A DNA stretch of 64,000 bases, taken from an uncultured Christensenella sp. GTDB lineage: Bacteria > Bacillota > Clostridia > Christensenellales > UBA1750. The position numbers and the translations under genes were made by a program. This document shows, one piece after another, positions 17,147-24,835 of this stretch. Where the stretch lies: assembly GCA_905193155.1 (NCBI GenBank), contig CAJJNQ010000009.1:5418-69417 (forward strand). Reading direction: 5' to 3'. The notes beneath the pieces are model-generated. The model saw only the letters and a list, made by a program, of their open reading frames with translations. It was not told the DNA's origin and ran no database searches. The stretch's first letter is position 1, and every line of letters starts with the position of its first letter.

Positions 17147-17183
17147 AAAATGCCCTCGCGCCTGGTGGAAGGCACGAGGGCAT
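17147..17183 (-). terminator. Attenuator hairpin in the rplJ leader
   Basis: On the minus strand ATGCCCTCG (17175-17183) pairs with CGAGGGCAT (17149-17157 region) and is followed by TTTTCTT. It sits between promoter and rplJ, so read-through must occur for L10/L12 expression. Confidence 0.75.
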
Positions 17184-17298
17184 CATAAACTTTCGTCTTT
17201 GATACTCCGTCATGTCCTCGGCGAGGGGCTTTCGCCATTACGCTTCCGTTGGCGGAAGCACTCGCTGTCTTAGGCGCACGAGAGATGTTCTCACAACA
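17184..17298 (-). promoter_or_regulatory. Ribosomal protein L10 leader
   Basis: Between the promoter and the attenuator the minus strand contains GACAGCGAGTGC, a hairpin (CTTCCG...CGGAAG), then GCGAAAGCCCC and CTCGCCGAGGA, the conserved elements of the L10 leader kink-turn. In other Bacillota L10(L12)4 binds this RNA and lowers rplJL expression; here the downstream terminator suggests control by attenuation. Confidence 0.82.
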
Positions 17299-17304
17299 AA
17301 AAAC

Positions 17305-17333
17305 ATTATACACGAACTCCGCTTTTCCGTCAA
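17305..17333 (-). promoter_or_regulatory. Promoter of rplJ-rplL
   Basis: TTGACG (17328-17333), 17-bp spacer, TATAAT (17305-17310). The -35 box overlaps the last codon of the upstream pyruvate-kinase-C-like gene. Confidence 0.85.
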
Positions 17334-17878
17334 TACGGCTTGCAGAGAATTTCGTGAATTTTACATTCCAATATGGCGTTTGCGCCTGCAGGGGTCAGCA
17401 CGCAGGCGGTATCTGCGCCGTGTCCGGTGCCGCCGACCGCCACAACCGCTTCGCCGTAGGGGATTTCCTCGCAGTCCAGCGCCATCACGGCGCACTCGAC
17501 GCACACCTTCACGCCCTGCGAGAGCATCCGCAGCGCATGCGCGATAATCTCTACCGGGTACGCGCCGCCCATCTTGGTCGAAATTCCGCGCTCCGCGCCC
17601 GACAGGACGTGTGTTGTGCGCACAACGGGCACGCCCAGCTCCTTCAGCATCTGAAGCGTTTCCGGCGCCATCTTCTGCACGCCGCGGCTCTGCACGCTGC
17701 CCACGATCACGAGCTTGTCCAGCACGCCCGCTTCTTTCGCCGCCTCTACGGCCTTGAGCGCCGTATCGCCGCCCGTCGAGGCCACAACCAAATGCACGCC
17801 GTCCTGCTTTGCGCGCTCCGCCGCCATTTTCAGCGTCGGAATCGTGTTTTCCGCCGTCACTTTTTCAAATACGATCAT
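17330..17878 (-). CDS. Pyruvate kinase alpha/beta-domain protein
   Basis: 182 residues, a stand-alone version of the C-terminal domain of pyruvate kinase, without the TIM barrel and B domain, so it has no kinase active site. Recognisable segments are TIPTLKMAAERAKQ, HLVVASTGGDTALKAVEAA and KVCVECAVMALDCEEIPYG. This domain binds allosteric ligands in the full enzyme; stand-alone copies are of unknown role. Its start codon overlaps the end of the HAD phosphatase gene by 14 bp, a strong sign of joint expression. Confidence 0.82.
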   Translation of the reverse strand: MIVFEKVTAENTIPTLKMAAERAKQDGVHLVVASTGGDTALKAVEAAKEAGVLDKLVIVGSVQSRGVQKMAPETLQMLKELGVPVVRTTHVLSGAERGISTKMGGAYPVEIIAHALRMLSQGVKVCVECAVMALDCEEIPYGEAVVAVGGTGHGADTACVLTPAGANAILECKIHEILCKPY

Positions 17879-18599
17879 TTTGAAAGCCCTCCCTGATTTC
17901 TTTGATTTCCAACAGCTGATGCAGGTTTTGAATCACTGCATCCGGCTGTATTTCACCTGATAACGCTCTCCCCGCGCGATTGATCCAGCAGGTTTTCATT
18001 CCCGCCTTTTGCGCGCCCGCAATATCGGAGCTGAGCGAATCTCCGACCATCATACACTCCGCCGTTTCGCACCCGGCTGCCTGCGCCGCCTTTCGGAAAA
18101 ACGCCTGTGCGGGCTTAATTGTCCCCATTTCTTCCGAAAGGAAGATATGATCGAAGCGGATCCCCATCGCACGCAGCCTTGGGCGCTGGCAATCGGAAAG
18201 CGCATTGCTCGCCGTGCACAGCACAAAATATCCCTTGAGCTTTTTCAGCACCGGCAGCACGTCGTCATACAGCGTCACTGCCTCGCCCAGATACTGCCCG
18301 AAGAGTTCATAGAGCGCGTTTTCATCCTGCTTCAAATCGTATTTCCGGCGCATATAGACGCAATAATCCGTCACTGCGTCGCGATAGAGCCGGACATAAT
18401 CTCGCTGAATCTCCTCACGCCAGGTTTCGTGCAAACCACGCATATTCCAATACAGCCAGGATTTTTCCCAGAGATCGTCCAGTTCCGCCTGCGAAGGAAC
18501 CTTGCCGTTTTCGGCAAAGATTCGCCGCAGAATCTGCATCTCAGCCTGATGATAATCCATCAACGTATCGTCTACGTCAAACAGAAGGCATCGAATCAA
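17865..18599 (-). CDS. HAD-superfamily hydrolase, YjjG-like nucleotidase
   Basis: 244 residues. Motif I DVDDTLMDY (Asp nucleophile), a helical cap (about 20-90), motif II in FVLCTASNA, Lys in GTIKPAQAFF and motif IV MMVGDSLSSDIAGAQKAG. Length and cap match YjjG/YfnB-type pyrimidine 5'-nucleotidases, which dephosphorylate (non-canonical) nucleoside monophosphates. I choose TTG 18599, six bases after GGGAGGT, over an upstream start that lies in the rplA terminator. The gene begins only 24 bp after that terminator, so expression may depend on read-through. Confidence 0.85.
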   Translation of the reverse strand: MIRCLLFDVDDTLMDYHQAEMQILRRIFAENGKVPSQAELDDLWEKSWLYWNMRGLHETWREEIQRDYVRLYRDAVTDYCVYMRRKYDLKQDENALYELFGQYLGEAVTLYDDVLPVLKKLKGYFVLCTASNALSDCQRPRLRAMGIRFDHIFLSEEMGTIKPAQAFFRKAAQAAGCETAECMMVGDSLSSDIAGAQKAGMKTCWINRAGRALSGEIQPDAVIQNLHQLLEIKEIREGFQNDRI

Positions 18600-18618
18600 C
18601 TGCGCACCTCCCAGATTC

Positions 18619-18654
18619 AAAAAGAACTCCCGTAGACAATTCTACGGGAGTTCT
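18619..18654 (-). terminator. Terminator after rplA
   Basis: AGAACTCCCGTAGA (18623-18636) pairs with TCTACGGGAGTTCT (18641-18654), 14 bp perfect with 4-nt loop; five T follow on the minus strand. It lies upstream of the HAD gene and downstream of rplA in a direction that requires read-through. Confidence 0.85.
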
Positions 18655-18666
18655 GAAAAATCCTTT

Positions 18667-19377
18667 TTACTTAGCCGCCGCAACGCCGCCCGCATAACGA
18701 GCCGCATTGATCTTGACGCCGGGGCCCATGGTGCTGGAAACGACCACGGACTTGACGTAGGTGCCCTTCATGGTGGCGGGCTTCGCCTTGACGATCGCGT
18801 CCATCAGAACCTTGAAGTTCTGAGAGAGCTTCTCCGCGCCGAAGGAAGCCTTACCAAAGGGAACGTGCACGATAGCGGTCTTGTCCACGCGGTACTCAAC
18901 CTTACCGGCCTTGATCTCGGAGAGCGCCTTGGCCACGTCCATGGTGACGGTGCCGCTCTTCGGGTTAGGCATCAAGCCCTTCGGGCCGAGGACACGACCG
19001 ATGCGGCCGACCAGACCCATCATGTCAGGGGTGGCGACACAGACATCAAAGTCGAACCAGTTCTCGTTCTGGATCTTAGCGATCAGCTCTTCCGCGCCGA
19101 CATAATCCGCGCCGTTCTCCTCCGCAATGCGGGCATTGTCACCCTTGGCGAAGACCAGAACGCGAACCGTCTTACCGGTGCCGTTGGGGAGCACGACCGT
19201 GCCGCGGACCTGCTGGTCAGCGTGACGGGGATCAACGCCCAGACGAACGGAGACTTCCATGGTCTCATCGAACTTGCACTTGGCAGTCTGCAGCGCGAGC
19301 GCAATCGCCTCGTCCGGCTCATAGTTGGTCTGCTGGATCAGCTTTGCGCTGTCCTGATATTTCTTACCATGCTTCAT
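18667..19377 (-). CDS. rplA: 50S ribosomal protein L1
   Basis: 236 residues, normal length. Contains the L1 signature MPNPKSGTVTMDVAKALSEIK and the GLVGRIGRVLGPKGLMP segment. Forms the mobile L1 stalk and binds 23S rRNA. Follows rplK by 20 bp in the rpmG-secE-nusG-rplK-rplA operon. Confidence 0.97.
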   Translation of the reverse strand: MKHGKKYQDSAKLIQQTNYEPDEAIALALQTAKCKFDETMEVSVRLGVDPRHADQQVRGTVVLPNGTGKTVRVLVFAKGDNARIAEENGADYVGAEELIAKIQNENWFDFDVCVATPDMMGLVGRIGRVLGPKGLMPNPKSGTVTMDVAKALSEIKAGKVEYRVDKTAIVHVPFGKASFGAEKLSQNFKVLMDAIVKAKPATMKGTYVKSVVVSSTMGPGVKINAARYAGGVAAAK

Positions 19378-19397
19378 GGCTCAATTCCTCCTGTTTC

Positions 19398-19823
19398 TCA
19401 GTCTTCGACCGTAACGCCCATCGAGCGCGCGGTGCCGGCGACCATGCTCATCGCAGCTTCAATGGAAGCGGCGTTGAGGTCGGGCATCTTGGTGGTAGCG
19501 ATCTCGCGGACCTGATCCTTGGTCAGCTTGGCGACCTTGTCGCGGTTGGGCTTGCCGGAACCGGACTCGATGCCTGCGGCCTTCTTAATCAGAACAGGAA
19601 CGGGCGGGGTCTTGGTGATGAAAGTGAAGGAACGATCGGAATAAACCGTGATGACAACAGGGATAACATAGCCGACCTGCTTGGCGGTACGCTCGTTGAA
19701 CTCCTTGCAGAAGCCCATGATGTTGACACCGTGCTGACCCAGTGCCGGGCCGATAGGGGGCTGAGGGGTCGCCTTGCCTGCATTGACCTGCAGCTTAACG
19801 ATAGCAGCAACTTTCTTTGCCAT
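19398..19823 (-). CDS. rplK: 50S ribosomal protein L11
   Basis: 141 residues, the standard length, from ATG 19823 (MAKKVAAIVKLQVNAGKA) with GGAGGTG upstream. The N-terminal PPIGPALGQHGVNIM loop is the thiostrepton-site region; the C-terminal rRNA-binding domain ends AGTARSMGVTVED. Six in-frame residues upstream of the ATG are dropped. About 165 bp separate it from nusG. Confidence 0.97.
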   Translation of the reverse strand: MAKKVAAIVKLQVNAGKATPQPPIGPALGQHGVNIMGFCKEFNERTAKQVGYVIPVVITVYSDRSFTFITKTPPVPVLIKKAAGIESGSGKPNRDKVAKLTKDQVREIATTKMPDLNAASIEAAMSMVAGTARSMGVTVED

Positions 19824-19988
19824 TGTAGAGTACACCTCCAAAGGTTATCTTGTGGTTCGACGGAAAGGTGTCGATTCCTCCCACGCACGCGCTGTTTCGC
19901 GTGCTAAACGCCCTGATCCGCAAATCTTTCATGCGGGGGCCAACCGTTTGCGGGATTCGGTTTTCGTAGGAAGGCTGAGTAAGAAGTC

Positions 19989-20537
19989 TTACTCGTCGTC
20001 GTCACTGGCGACTTTGCGTGCGCCTTCGTAATCCACCTCGACGATGGTGTCGCGGCCGAAGAGCGGCACAGAAACTTTGAGCTTCTGGTTTTCCTCGTCG
20101 ATTTCGACGATGGTACCGGTGAAGTTCTCAAAGGAGCCGGACAGAAGAGCGACTTTGCTGCCGACCTCGAAGTCAAGATTGATGGTTTTTTCGCCGCCGG
20201 CGTTGACCATAGCAAGCGCCTCCTCTTCCGAAAGAGGAACAGGCTTGGACTGCGGGCCGACAAAGCCGGTGCAGCCGCGCGTGTTGCGGACAATGTACCA
20301 CAGGTCATTGCTCATGACCATGTGGACCAGCACGTAGCCGGGGAACAACTTGCGTTTGACTGTATGAGGTTTACCATTCTTTATACGAGTAATCGTCTCG
20401 ACGGGTACAACAGTCTGATCGATCTTGTCCTCCAGATTGCGGTTTTTAACCGTCTTATCCAGAGAATCCTTCACCTTGTCCTCATAACCGGAATAGGTGT
20501 GAACCACATACCAGTCAAGCTTTTCTTCTTCAGGCAT
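19989..20537 (-). CDS. nusG: Transcription termination/antitermination factor NusG
   Basis: 182 residues: NGN domain (WYVVHTYSGYEDKVKDSL ... RKLFPGYVLVHM ... RNTRGCTGFVG) that binds RNA polymerase, a linker, and a C-terminal KOW domain (FEVGSKVALLSGSFENFTGT) for ribosome or Rho contact. Acidic C-terminal tail DDDE. Operon partner of secE, as in most bacteria. Confidence 0.96.
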   Translation of the reverse strand: MPEEEKLDWYVVHTYSGYEDKVKDSLDKTVKNRNLEDKIDQTVVPVETITRIKNGKPHTVKRKLFPGYVLVHMVMSNDLWYIVRNTRGCTGFVGPQSKPVPLSEEEALAMVNAGGEKTINLDFEVGSKVALLSGSFENFTGTIVEIDEENQKLKVSVPLFGRDTIVEVDYEGARKVASDDDE

Positions 20538-20599
20538 CGCTTCTTACAGCCCAAATCGGGCCCCTCCGTGTGGATTTTTGCCGTGCCCCATGCACAGCG

Positions 20600-20854
20600 T
20601 CAGGAAATGATGAGCTTCAGCAGTGCGGACAGACCCCAGTCCATAAGTCCAACGATAACGGTCAGAAGCAGCACAAACACGATAACGACGGTGGACTGAC
20701 GAACCAGTTCCTTCTTGGAAGGCCAGGTGACCTTCTTGATCTCGGCCCACATGTCCTTGAACGTCTTGACGATGTTGAACTTTTTCTTTCCTTCGGTCTT
20801 CTTCGCAACTGCCTTCTTGTCCGTGGTCTTGGCGACCGCTTTCTTTTCAGACAT
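20600..20854 (-). CDS. secE: Preprotein translocase subunit SecE
   Basis: 84 residues from ATG 20854. A Lys/Ala-rich cytoplasmic start is followed by the conserved amphipathic helix EIKKVTWPSKKELVRQST and a single transmembrane helix (VVIVFVLLLTVIVGLMDWGL). It stabilises SecY in the translocon. Placement between rpmG and nusG is the classical arrangement. A TTG three codons upstream is a less likely start. Confidence 0.94.
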   Translation of the reverse strand: MSEKKAVAKTTDKKAVAKKTEGKKKFNIVKTFKDMWAEIKKVTWPSKKELVRQSTVVIVFVLLLTVIVGLMDWGLSALLKLIIS

Positions 20855-20884
20855 GTCGTTCAAACTCCTCTCCAGGAAATGATC

Positions 20885-21034
20885 CTAGCGGGTTTCCTTG
20901 TGGACCGTGTGCTTCTTGCAGAAGCGGCAGTACTTGTTCATCTCCAGGCGATCGGGGTCGTTGCGCTTGTTCTTCTTGGTGTTGTAGTTGCGCTGCTTGC
21001 ACTCGCTGCAGGCCAGGGTGATCTTCACTCGCAT
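20885..21034 (-). CDS. rpmG: 50S ribosomal protein L33
   Basis: 49 residues, starting MRVKITLACSECKQRNYNT and ending CRFCKKHTVHKETR. Both zinc-binding Cys pairs (CSEC and CRFC) are present, so this is the zinc-containing C+ form. An AAGGAGGTG ribosome site lies 8 bp upstream. First gene of the rpmG-secE-nusG-rplK-rplA operon. Confidence 0.95.
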   Translation of the reverse strand: MRVKITLACSECKQRNYNTKKNKRNDPDRLEMNKYCRFCKKHTVHKETR

Positions 21035-21100
21035 CCCTTGGGCACCTCCTTGCATAGCGAAATACGCCTCTGCGCCATGGGCACAGAAACATTCTTATAA

Positions 21101-21129
21101 AGTATACAGGCAATCGGCCTGTTTGTCAA
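21101..21129 (-). promoter_or_regulatory. Promoter of rpmG-secE-nusG-rplK-rplA
   Basis: TTGACA (21124-21129), 17-bp spacer, TATACT (21101-21106). Predicted start about 60 nt before the L33 ATG. Confidence 0.85.
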
Positions 21130-21155
21130 TCCTGATTCCCGCAGATAGCGGGATT

Positions 21156-21929
21156 TCACGCGGATTTTTCCTTTTTCCCGCCTCTCGCCAGCCATACCGC
21201 CGCAAAGAGCAGCTCCAGCGGCAGTGCAGGCAGTCTCGACCAGATCCAAATCGGGCTTCCCGCCGGCATGATTCCCGTCTTTTGTGAAAAACAGAAGACA
21301 ACAAGCGGCAGAGTAAGCCCCAGCCAGAGCGCTGCGGCAAGGCCAGCCGCAAGCCGGATTGCCCTTCTGTTTTCTCCTGCTGCGGAGCTCCTGCAAATCC
21401 AGACAAGAACAGCCTGTAAACAGGGCAGCACGACCAGACCGTAAAGCGTGCTCATGCGCGGTGCAAAAACGGTATCCTTTTGCATCAATGCGAGGGAAAG
21501 TGCATTCTTTCCCTGACTTGTTCGCATCAGCGCTGTACAAAGTGCCAGCATCACAGCAAAAATCACACACCCCGCTGCTTTCTGTTTTTTTGAAGTATCT
21601 TCCAGAAACAAAACTGCGATGCAAAGTGTTCCAGCCAATCCGAAGGCCAATGCGTTCCCAACAGAGAGCAGCGCCTGCCCCGCTTCGATTTTGCTGGGGA
21701 GCAGTATCATGATTGTTGTCAGGATCGCACCCGCGGCAAAAGCCGCTCCGGCACGCCATCCTTTTTTCAAAGAAAGCGTTCGTCTTTCTTGTATAAAGTC
21801 CTGCATCACGATCTGAGCTGTCAGTACCGCGCACAGAACGCCTGCGGAAAGCAGCCCCGGTCTGAACCAATTCAAGATAAGCCAAACCACGCATAAAATA
21901 CCCTGTATAGCAGCTTTTCTTTTCAGCAT
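21156..21929 (-). CDS. Multi-pass membrane protein of unknown function
   Basis: 257 residues with about seven hydrophobic helices and a basic C terminus (GGKKEKSA). Segments such as KRKAAIQGILCVVWLILNWF and ALLSVGNALAFGLAGTLCIAVLFL are typical membrane spans; no transport or catalytic motif is recognisable. I use ATG 21929, 8 bp after AAAGGA; two upstream in-frame starts are less well placed. The gene follows a broken reading frame (22017-22358) on the same strand and may be the surviving part of that accessory unit. Confidence 0.6.
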   Translation of the reverse strand: MLKRKAAIQGILCVVWLILNWFRPGLLSAGVLCAVLTAQIVMQDFIQERRTLSLKKGWRAGAAFAAGAILTTIMILLPSKIEAGQALLSVGNALAFGLAGTLCIAVLFLEDTSKKQKAAGCVIFAVMLALCTALMRTSQGKNALSLALMQKDTVFAPRMSTLYGLVVLPCLQAVLVWICRSSAAGENRRAIRLAAGLAAALWLGLTLPLVVFCFSQKTGIMPAGSPIWIWSRLPALPLELLFAAVWLARGGKKEKSA

Positions 21930-22016
21930 TTTCATTTCCTTTCTATATTGTTTATATAGAGTTGCGGAGATGGTCCGCATTCAAAAAGCCGTCCATCTCC
22001 GCGCTCACTTGATTTA

Positions 22017-22358
22017 CTATTCGATTCTATACTCCTGTTCAGAGGAATATGTTTTCCCCGTTAGAGTATTCTCGTATTCCAAGTCAAATCCAACCCTGAA
22101 AAAACAAACGGTATCGTTGGTCACAAATATTCCCGTGTTGCTCGCCGCCGAAGACGCTCCCGAGAACCCATACGGCCATGTATGACTCTGGGCGTACTGC
22201 GTACCTTTTCTCGGATAGGTCCACGTTTTAAGCGGATCAGTAAATTCAGGGGCTGTGAGGCTGGTAAGATAACCCGCACTTTCTCCGGCTGCCGTTGCTC
22301 CCTACTTGTTCTCCTCTCCCCGTTATGTGTAGTCTTTGAACAAGCTCACTTTCGCCAT
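22017..22358 (-). pseudogene. Broken reading frame with two in-frame stops
   Basis: An ATG at 22356-22358 opens MAKVSLFKDYT, then TAA, six codons (RGEENK), TAG, and an open frame of 94 codons in the same phase up to the TAG at 22017-22019. The 94-residue part (GATAAGESAGYLTSLTAPEF at its start, FFRVGFDLEYENTLTGKTY near its end) has the composition of a secreted beta-rich protein and no internal start before residue 60. This suggests a recently inactivated gene, or a rare read-through case. Family unknown. A strong promoter with a palindrome lies upstream. Confidence 0.5.
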
Positions 22359-22390
22359 TGGAATCACCCTATTTCATTATTTCTCTGTCT

Positions 22391-22412
22391 TTAAAATAAT
22401 ATATTATTTTAA
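22391..22412 (-). promoter_or_regulatory. 22-bp perfect palindrome (candidate operator)
   Basis: TTAAAATAATA (22391-22401) and TATTATTTTAA (22402-22412) form a perfect uninterrupted dyad. It covers the -10 box and most of the spacer of the adjacent promoter, where a repressor dimer would block RNA polymerase. Because it contains only A and T, chance occurrence is less unlikely than for a mixed sequence. Confidence 0.5.
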
Positions 22413-22421
22413 CATTGTCAA
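22393..22421 (-). promoter_or_regulatory. Promoter upstream of the broken frame
   Basis: TTGACA (22416-22421), 17-bp spacer, TATTTT (22393-22398) on the minus strand, just beyond the tuf terminator, reading toward 22358. Confidence 0.6.
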
Positions 22422-22425
22422 GAGC

Positions 22426-22458
22426 AAAAAAATCCCCAGCTATGCTGGGGATTTTTTT
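22426..22458 (-). terminator. Terminator of tuf
   Basis: AAAAAAATCCCCAGC (22426-22440) pairs with GCTGGGGATTTTTTT (22444-22458), loop of 3 nt, seven T on the minus strand. Confidence 0.92.
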
Positions 22459-22466
22459 ATTCTTTT

Positions 22467-23681
22467 TTACTCGATGACCTTAACGACAACACCGGAACCG
22501 ACGGTACGGCCGCCTTCACGGATAGCGAAGCGGAGGCCTTCCTCGATAGCGATGGGGTTGATCAGAGTGATCTCCATATCGACGTGGTCGCCGGGCATGA
22601 CCATCTCAATGCCCTCGGGCAGCTTGATGTCGCCGGTGATGTCGGTCGTACGGAAGTAGAACTGGGGACGGTAGCCGTTGAAGAAAGGGGTGTGACGGCC
22701 GCCCTCATCCTTCGTCAGCACGTAAACGCGGCCGATGAAGTGGGTGTGGGGATGAATGGTGCCGGGCTTGGCCAGAACCTGGCCGCGCTCGACTTCGTTG
22801 CGCTGAATACCACGCAGCAGAGCGCCGATGTTATCACCGGTCTGAGCCTGATCCAGCAGCTTGCGGAACATCTCGACACCGGTAACGACGGTGGAGCGGG
22901 GCTTGTCCATCAGGCCGACGATTTCGACGGTATCCTGAACCTTAACGGTACCGCGCTCAACACGGCCGGTAGCGACGGTGCCGCGGCCGGTGATGGAGAA
23001 CACGTCCTCAACAGGCATCAGGAAGGGCTTGTCGATGTCGCGCTCGGGAGTGGGGATGTAGTTGTCAACCGCATCCATCAGCTCATAGATGCACTTGCAC
23101 TTGGGCTCATGCTCGCAGTCGGTGCCGCCGTTGACGACATACTCCAGCGCTTCCAGAGCGGAACCGCGGATGATCGGAATCTCGTCGCCGGGGAAATCGT
23201 AGGAAGACAGCAGATCGCGGACTTCCATCTCGACCAGCTCGAGCAGCTCCTCGTCATCGACCATGTCGCACTTGTTCAGGAACACGACGATGTAAGGAAC
23301 GCCAACCTGACGGGCGAGCAGGATGTGCTCACGGGTCTGGGGCATGGGGCCATCGGCAGCGGAGACAACCAGGATAGCACCGTCCATCTGCGCAGCGCCG
23401 GTGATCATGTTCTTAACATAGTCGGCGTGGCCGGGGCAGTCAACGTGAGCATAGTGACGCTTTTCGGTCTCATACTCAACGTGAGCGGTGTTGATGGTGA
23501 TTCCGCGGGCCTTCTCTTCGGGCGCCTTATCGATTTCGTCGTAGCGCATCGCGGTGGCTTCGCCCTTCTGAGACAGCACCATGGTGATGGCGGCGGTCAG
23601 AGTGGTCTTGCCGTGGTCAACGTGGCCGATGGTGCCGATGTTAACGTGCGGCTTGGTGCGTTCAAACTTAGCCTTTGCCAT
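22467..23681 (-). CDS. tuf: Translation elongation factor Tu
   Basis: 404 residues. G1 GHVDHGKT (19-26), effector region RGITINTAHVEYET, G3 DCPGHADY (81-88), G4 NKCD (136-139), G5 GSAL. Domains 2 and 3 follow (GRGTVATGRVERG; GGRHTPFFNGYRPQFYFRTTD). Delivers aminoacyl-tRNA to the ribosome. Slightly longer than most because of an insertion at about 181-197 that contains Cys189, His191, Cys195 and Cys197. Preceded by tRNA-Gly and a perfect promoter, followed by a strong terminator. Confidence 0.97.
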   Translation of the reverse strand: MAKAKFERTKPHVNIGTIGHVDHGKTTLTAAITMVLSQKGEATAMRYDEIDKAPEEKARGITINTAHVEYETEKRHYAHVDCPGHADYVKNMITGAAQMDGAILVVSAADGPMPQTREHILLARQVGVPYIVVFLNKCDMVDDEELLELVEMEVRDLLSSYDFPGDEIPIIRGSALEALEYVVNGGTDCEHEPKCKCIYELMDAVDNYIPTPERDIDKPFLMPVEDVFSITGRGTVATGRVERGTVKVQDTVEIVGLMDKPRSTVVTGVEMFRKLLDQAQTGDNIGALLRGIQRNEVERGQVLAKPGTIHPHTHFIGRVYVLTKDEGGRHTPFFNGYRPQFYFRTTDITGDIKLPEGIEMVMPGDHVDMEITLINPIAIEEGLRFAIREGGRTVGSGVVVKVIE

Positions 23682-23786
23682 TGAAAGTAACCTCCCTTGG
23701 TCGTTGGTGGGCCGGTATGAACTCGGGCCCCACGTTATTGTTGCTGAAGAAAACGCAGGGAACCGTCCCTACGCTTTCTCAGTTTC

Positions 23787-23860
23787 TGGAGCGGGCGATG
23801 GGAATCGAACCCACGTAACCAGCTTGGGAAGCTGACACTCTACCATTGAGTTACGCCCGC
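23787..23860 (-). tRNA. tRNA-Gly (anticodon CCC)
   Basis: 74 nt including an encoded CCA end. Acceptor stem GCGGGCG/CGCCCGC is 7 bp perfect; the D arm (ACTCAATGGTAGAGT), anticodon arm TCAGC-TTCCCAA-GCTGG and T arm (GTGGG-TTCGATT-CCCAT) are all complete. The 7-nt loop TTCCCAA gives anticodon CCC, hence glycine. It lies about 105 bp upstream of tuf and downstream of the promoter at 23877-23905, so it is probably processed from the tuf transcript. Confidence 0.93.
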
Positions 23861-23876
23861 AGAATCATTCCCCTCC

Positions 23877-23905
23877 ATTATAAAAAGGACGTTCTGTTTT
23901 GTCAA
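23877..23905 (-). promoter_or_regulatory. Consensus promoter of tRNA-Gly/tuf
   Basis: TTGACA (23900-23905), 17-bp spacer, TATAAT (23877-23882): a perfect sigma-A promoter, as expected for a tRNA and EF-Tu. Confidence 0.93.
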
Positions 23906-23932
23906 GCCCCCGCCTGCATATTTGGGGTTTTT

Positions 23933-24688
23933 TCAGCCCAGACGCCCCAGCAGCCGGTAGCCCATCACCGCGGCATATTCCCGCAGATAGAAGTTCGGCA
24001 GTAGATAGACGACCGACCGGCTGCCCATCGTCTCCACATTCAATCCAAGCTTCTGCGCTACCAGTTTGGCGCGATAAAGATGATAATCGCTGGAAACGAC
24101 GAGGATCCTCGCTTCTTCCGGAAAGAATTCCTTCAGAATCTCCTGCGCATTTTGCAGATTTTCCAATGTGGAGGCAGATTGATCCTCCTCGTAGATTCGC
24201 TCTGAGTCGATTCCCCGCGCTTCAAGGTACGCGCGCATGGCGCTGGCCTCGGTCACATTTTCGCCATCGCCCTGTCCGCCGGTGACGATCGCGCGCGTTT
24301 CCGGGCTCTTCTTCAAATATTCCAATGCGCAATCGAGCCTTGCGGCAAGCGTCGCGGACGGAACGTCTCCCCGAACCGCCGCGCCGAGCACAATCACTGC
24401 ATCCGCGCCCGGCTCCGGCTTTTGTGCACTGTATCCGGCAACCTTTGCGGCGACTATGCCGAAACTGATCGCAAAAGCGGCATACCCGCCGATCAGCAGC
24501 CACCGGATGATTTTTCCCGCATGGGTTGCAAAAAATGCACTCACCGGCTTCCAGAACAGGCCGATCAGCAGCAGCGGAAGGCCGATGATAGCCGGCAGAT
24601 ACACGCCGAGGTTGGGATTGCTGATCGTCTGGACGAGGATGGTATCCAACGTCAACAAAGCACCCAATGCAATCAAAATCCACCGCAT
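23933..24688 (-). CDS. YdcF/SanA-type DUF218 membrane protein
   Basis: 251 residues. Two or three N-terminal membrane helices (about 3-25, 33-52, 65-88) are followed by a DUF218 domain outside: DAVIVLGAAVRGDVPSATLAARLD, AIVTGGQGDGENVTEASAM and ILVVSSDYHLYRAKLVAQKL. Related proteins (ElyC, SanA, YdcF) affect envelope integrity or bind SAM; activity is unsettled. ATG 24688 has GGGGGAAGG 7 bp upstream; a GTG ten codons earlier is possible. Confidence 0.82.
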   Translation of the reverse strand: MRWILIALGALLTLDTILVQTISNPNLGVYLPAIIGLPLLLIGLFWKPVSAFFATHAGKIIRWLLIGGYAAFAISFGIVAAKVAGYSAQKPEPGADAVIVLGAAVRGDVPSATLAARLDCALEYLKKSPETRAIVTGGQGDGENVTEASAMRAYLEARGIDSERIYEEDQSASTLENLQNAQEILKEFFPEEARILVVSSDYHLYRAKLVAQKLGLNVETMGSRSVVYLLPNFYLREYAAVMGYRLLGRLG

Positions 24689-24835
24689 CTCAACGCCTTC
24701 CCCCTTTCCTTTATACACGAGTTAGACGAATATGCAGTCCTCTTTGTTGCATTTATGCTGTTTGTTCATATTTTATTTTCAACTCAGCGTATAAAAGCTC
24801 AAAAGCTCGCCTGCTTTCTTGCTTTTCGCCAACAC

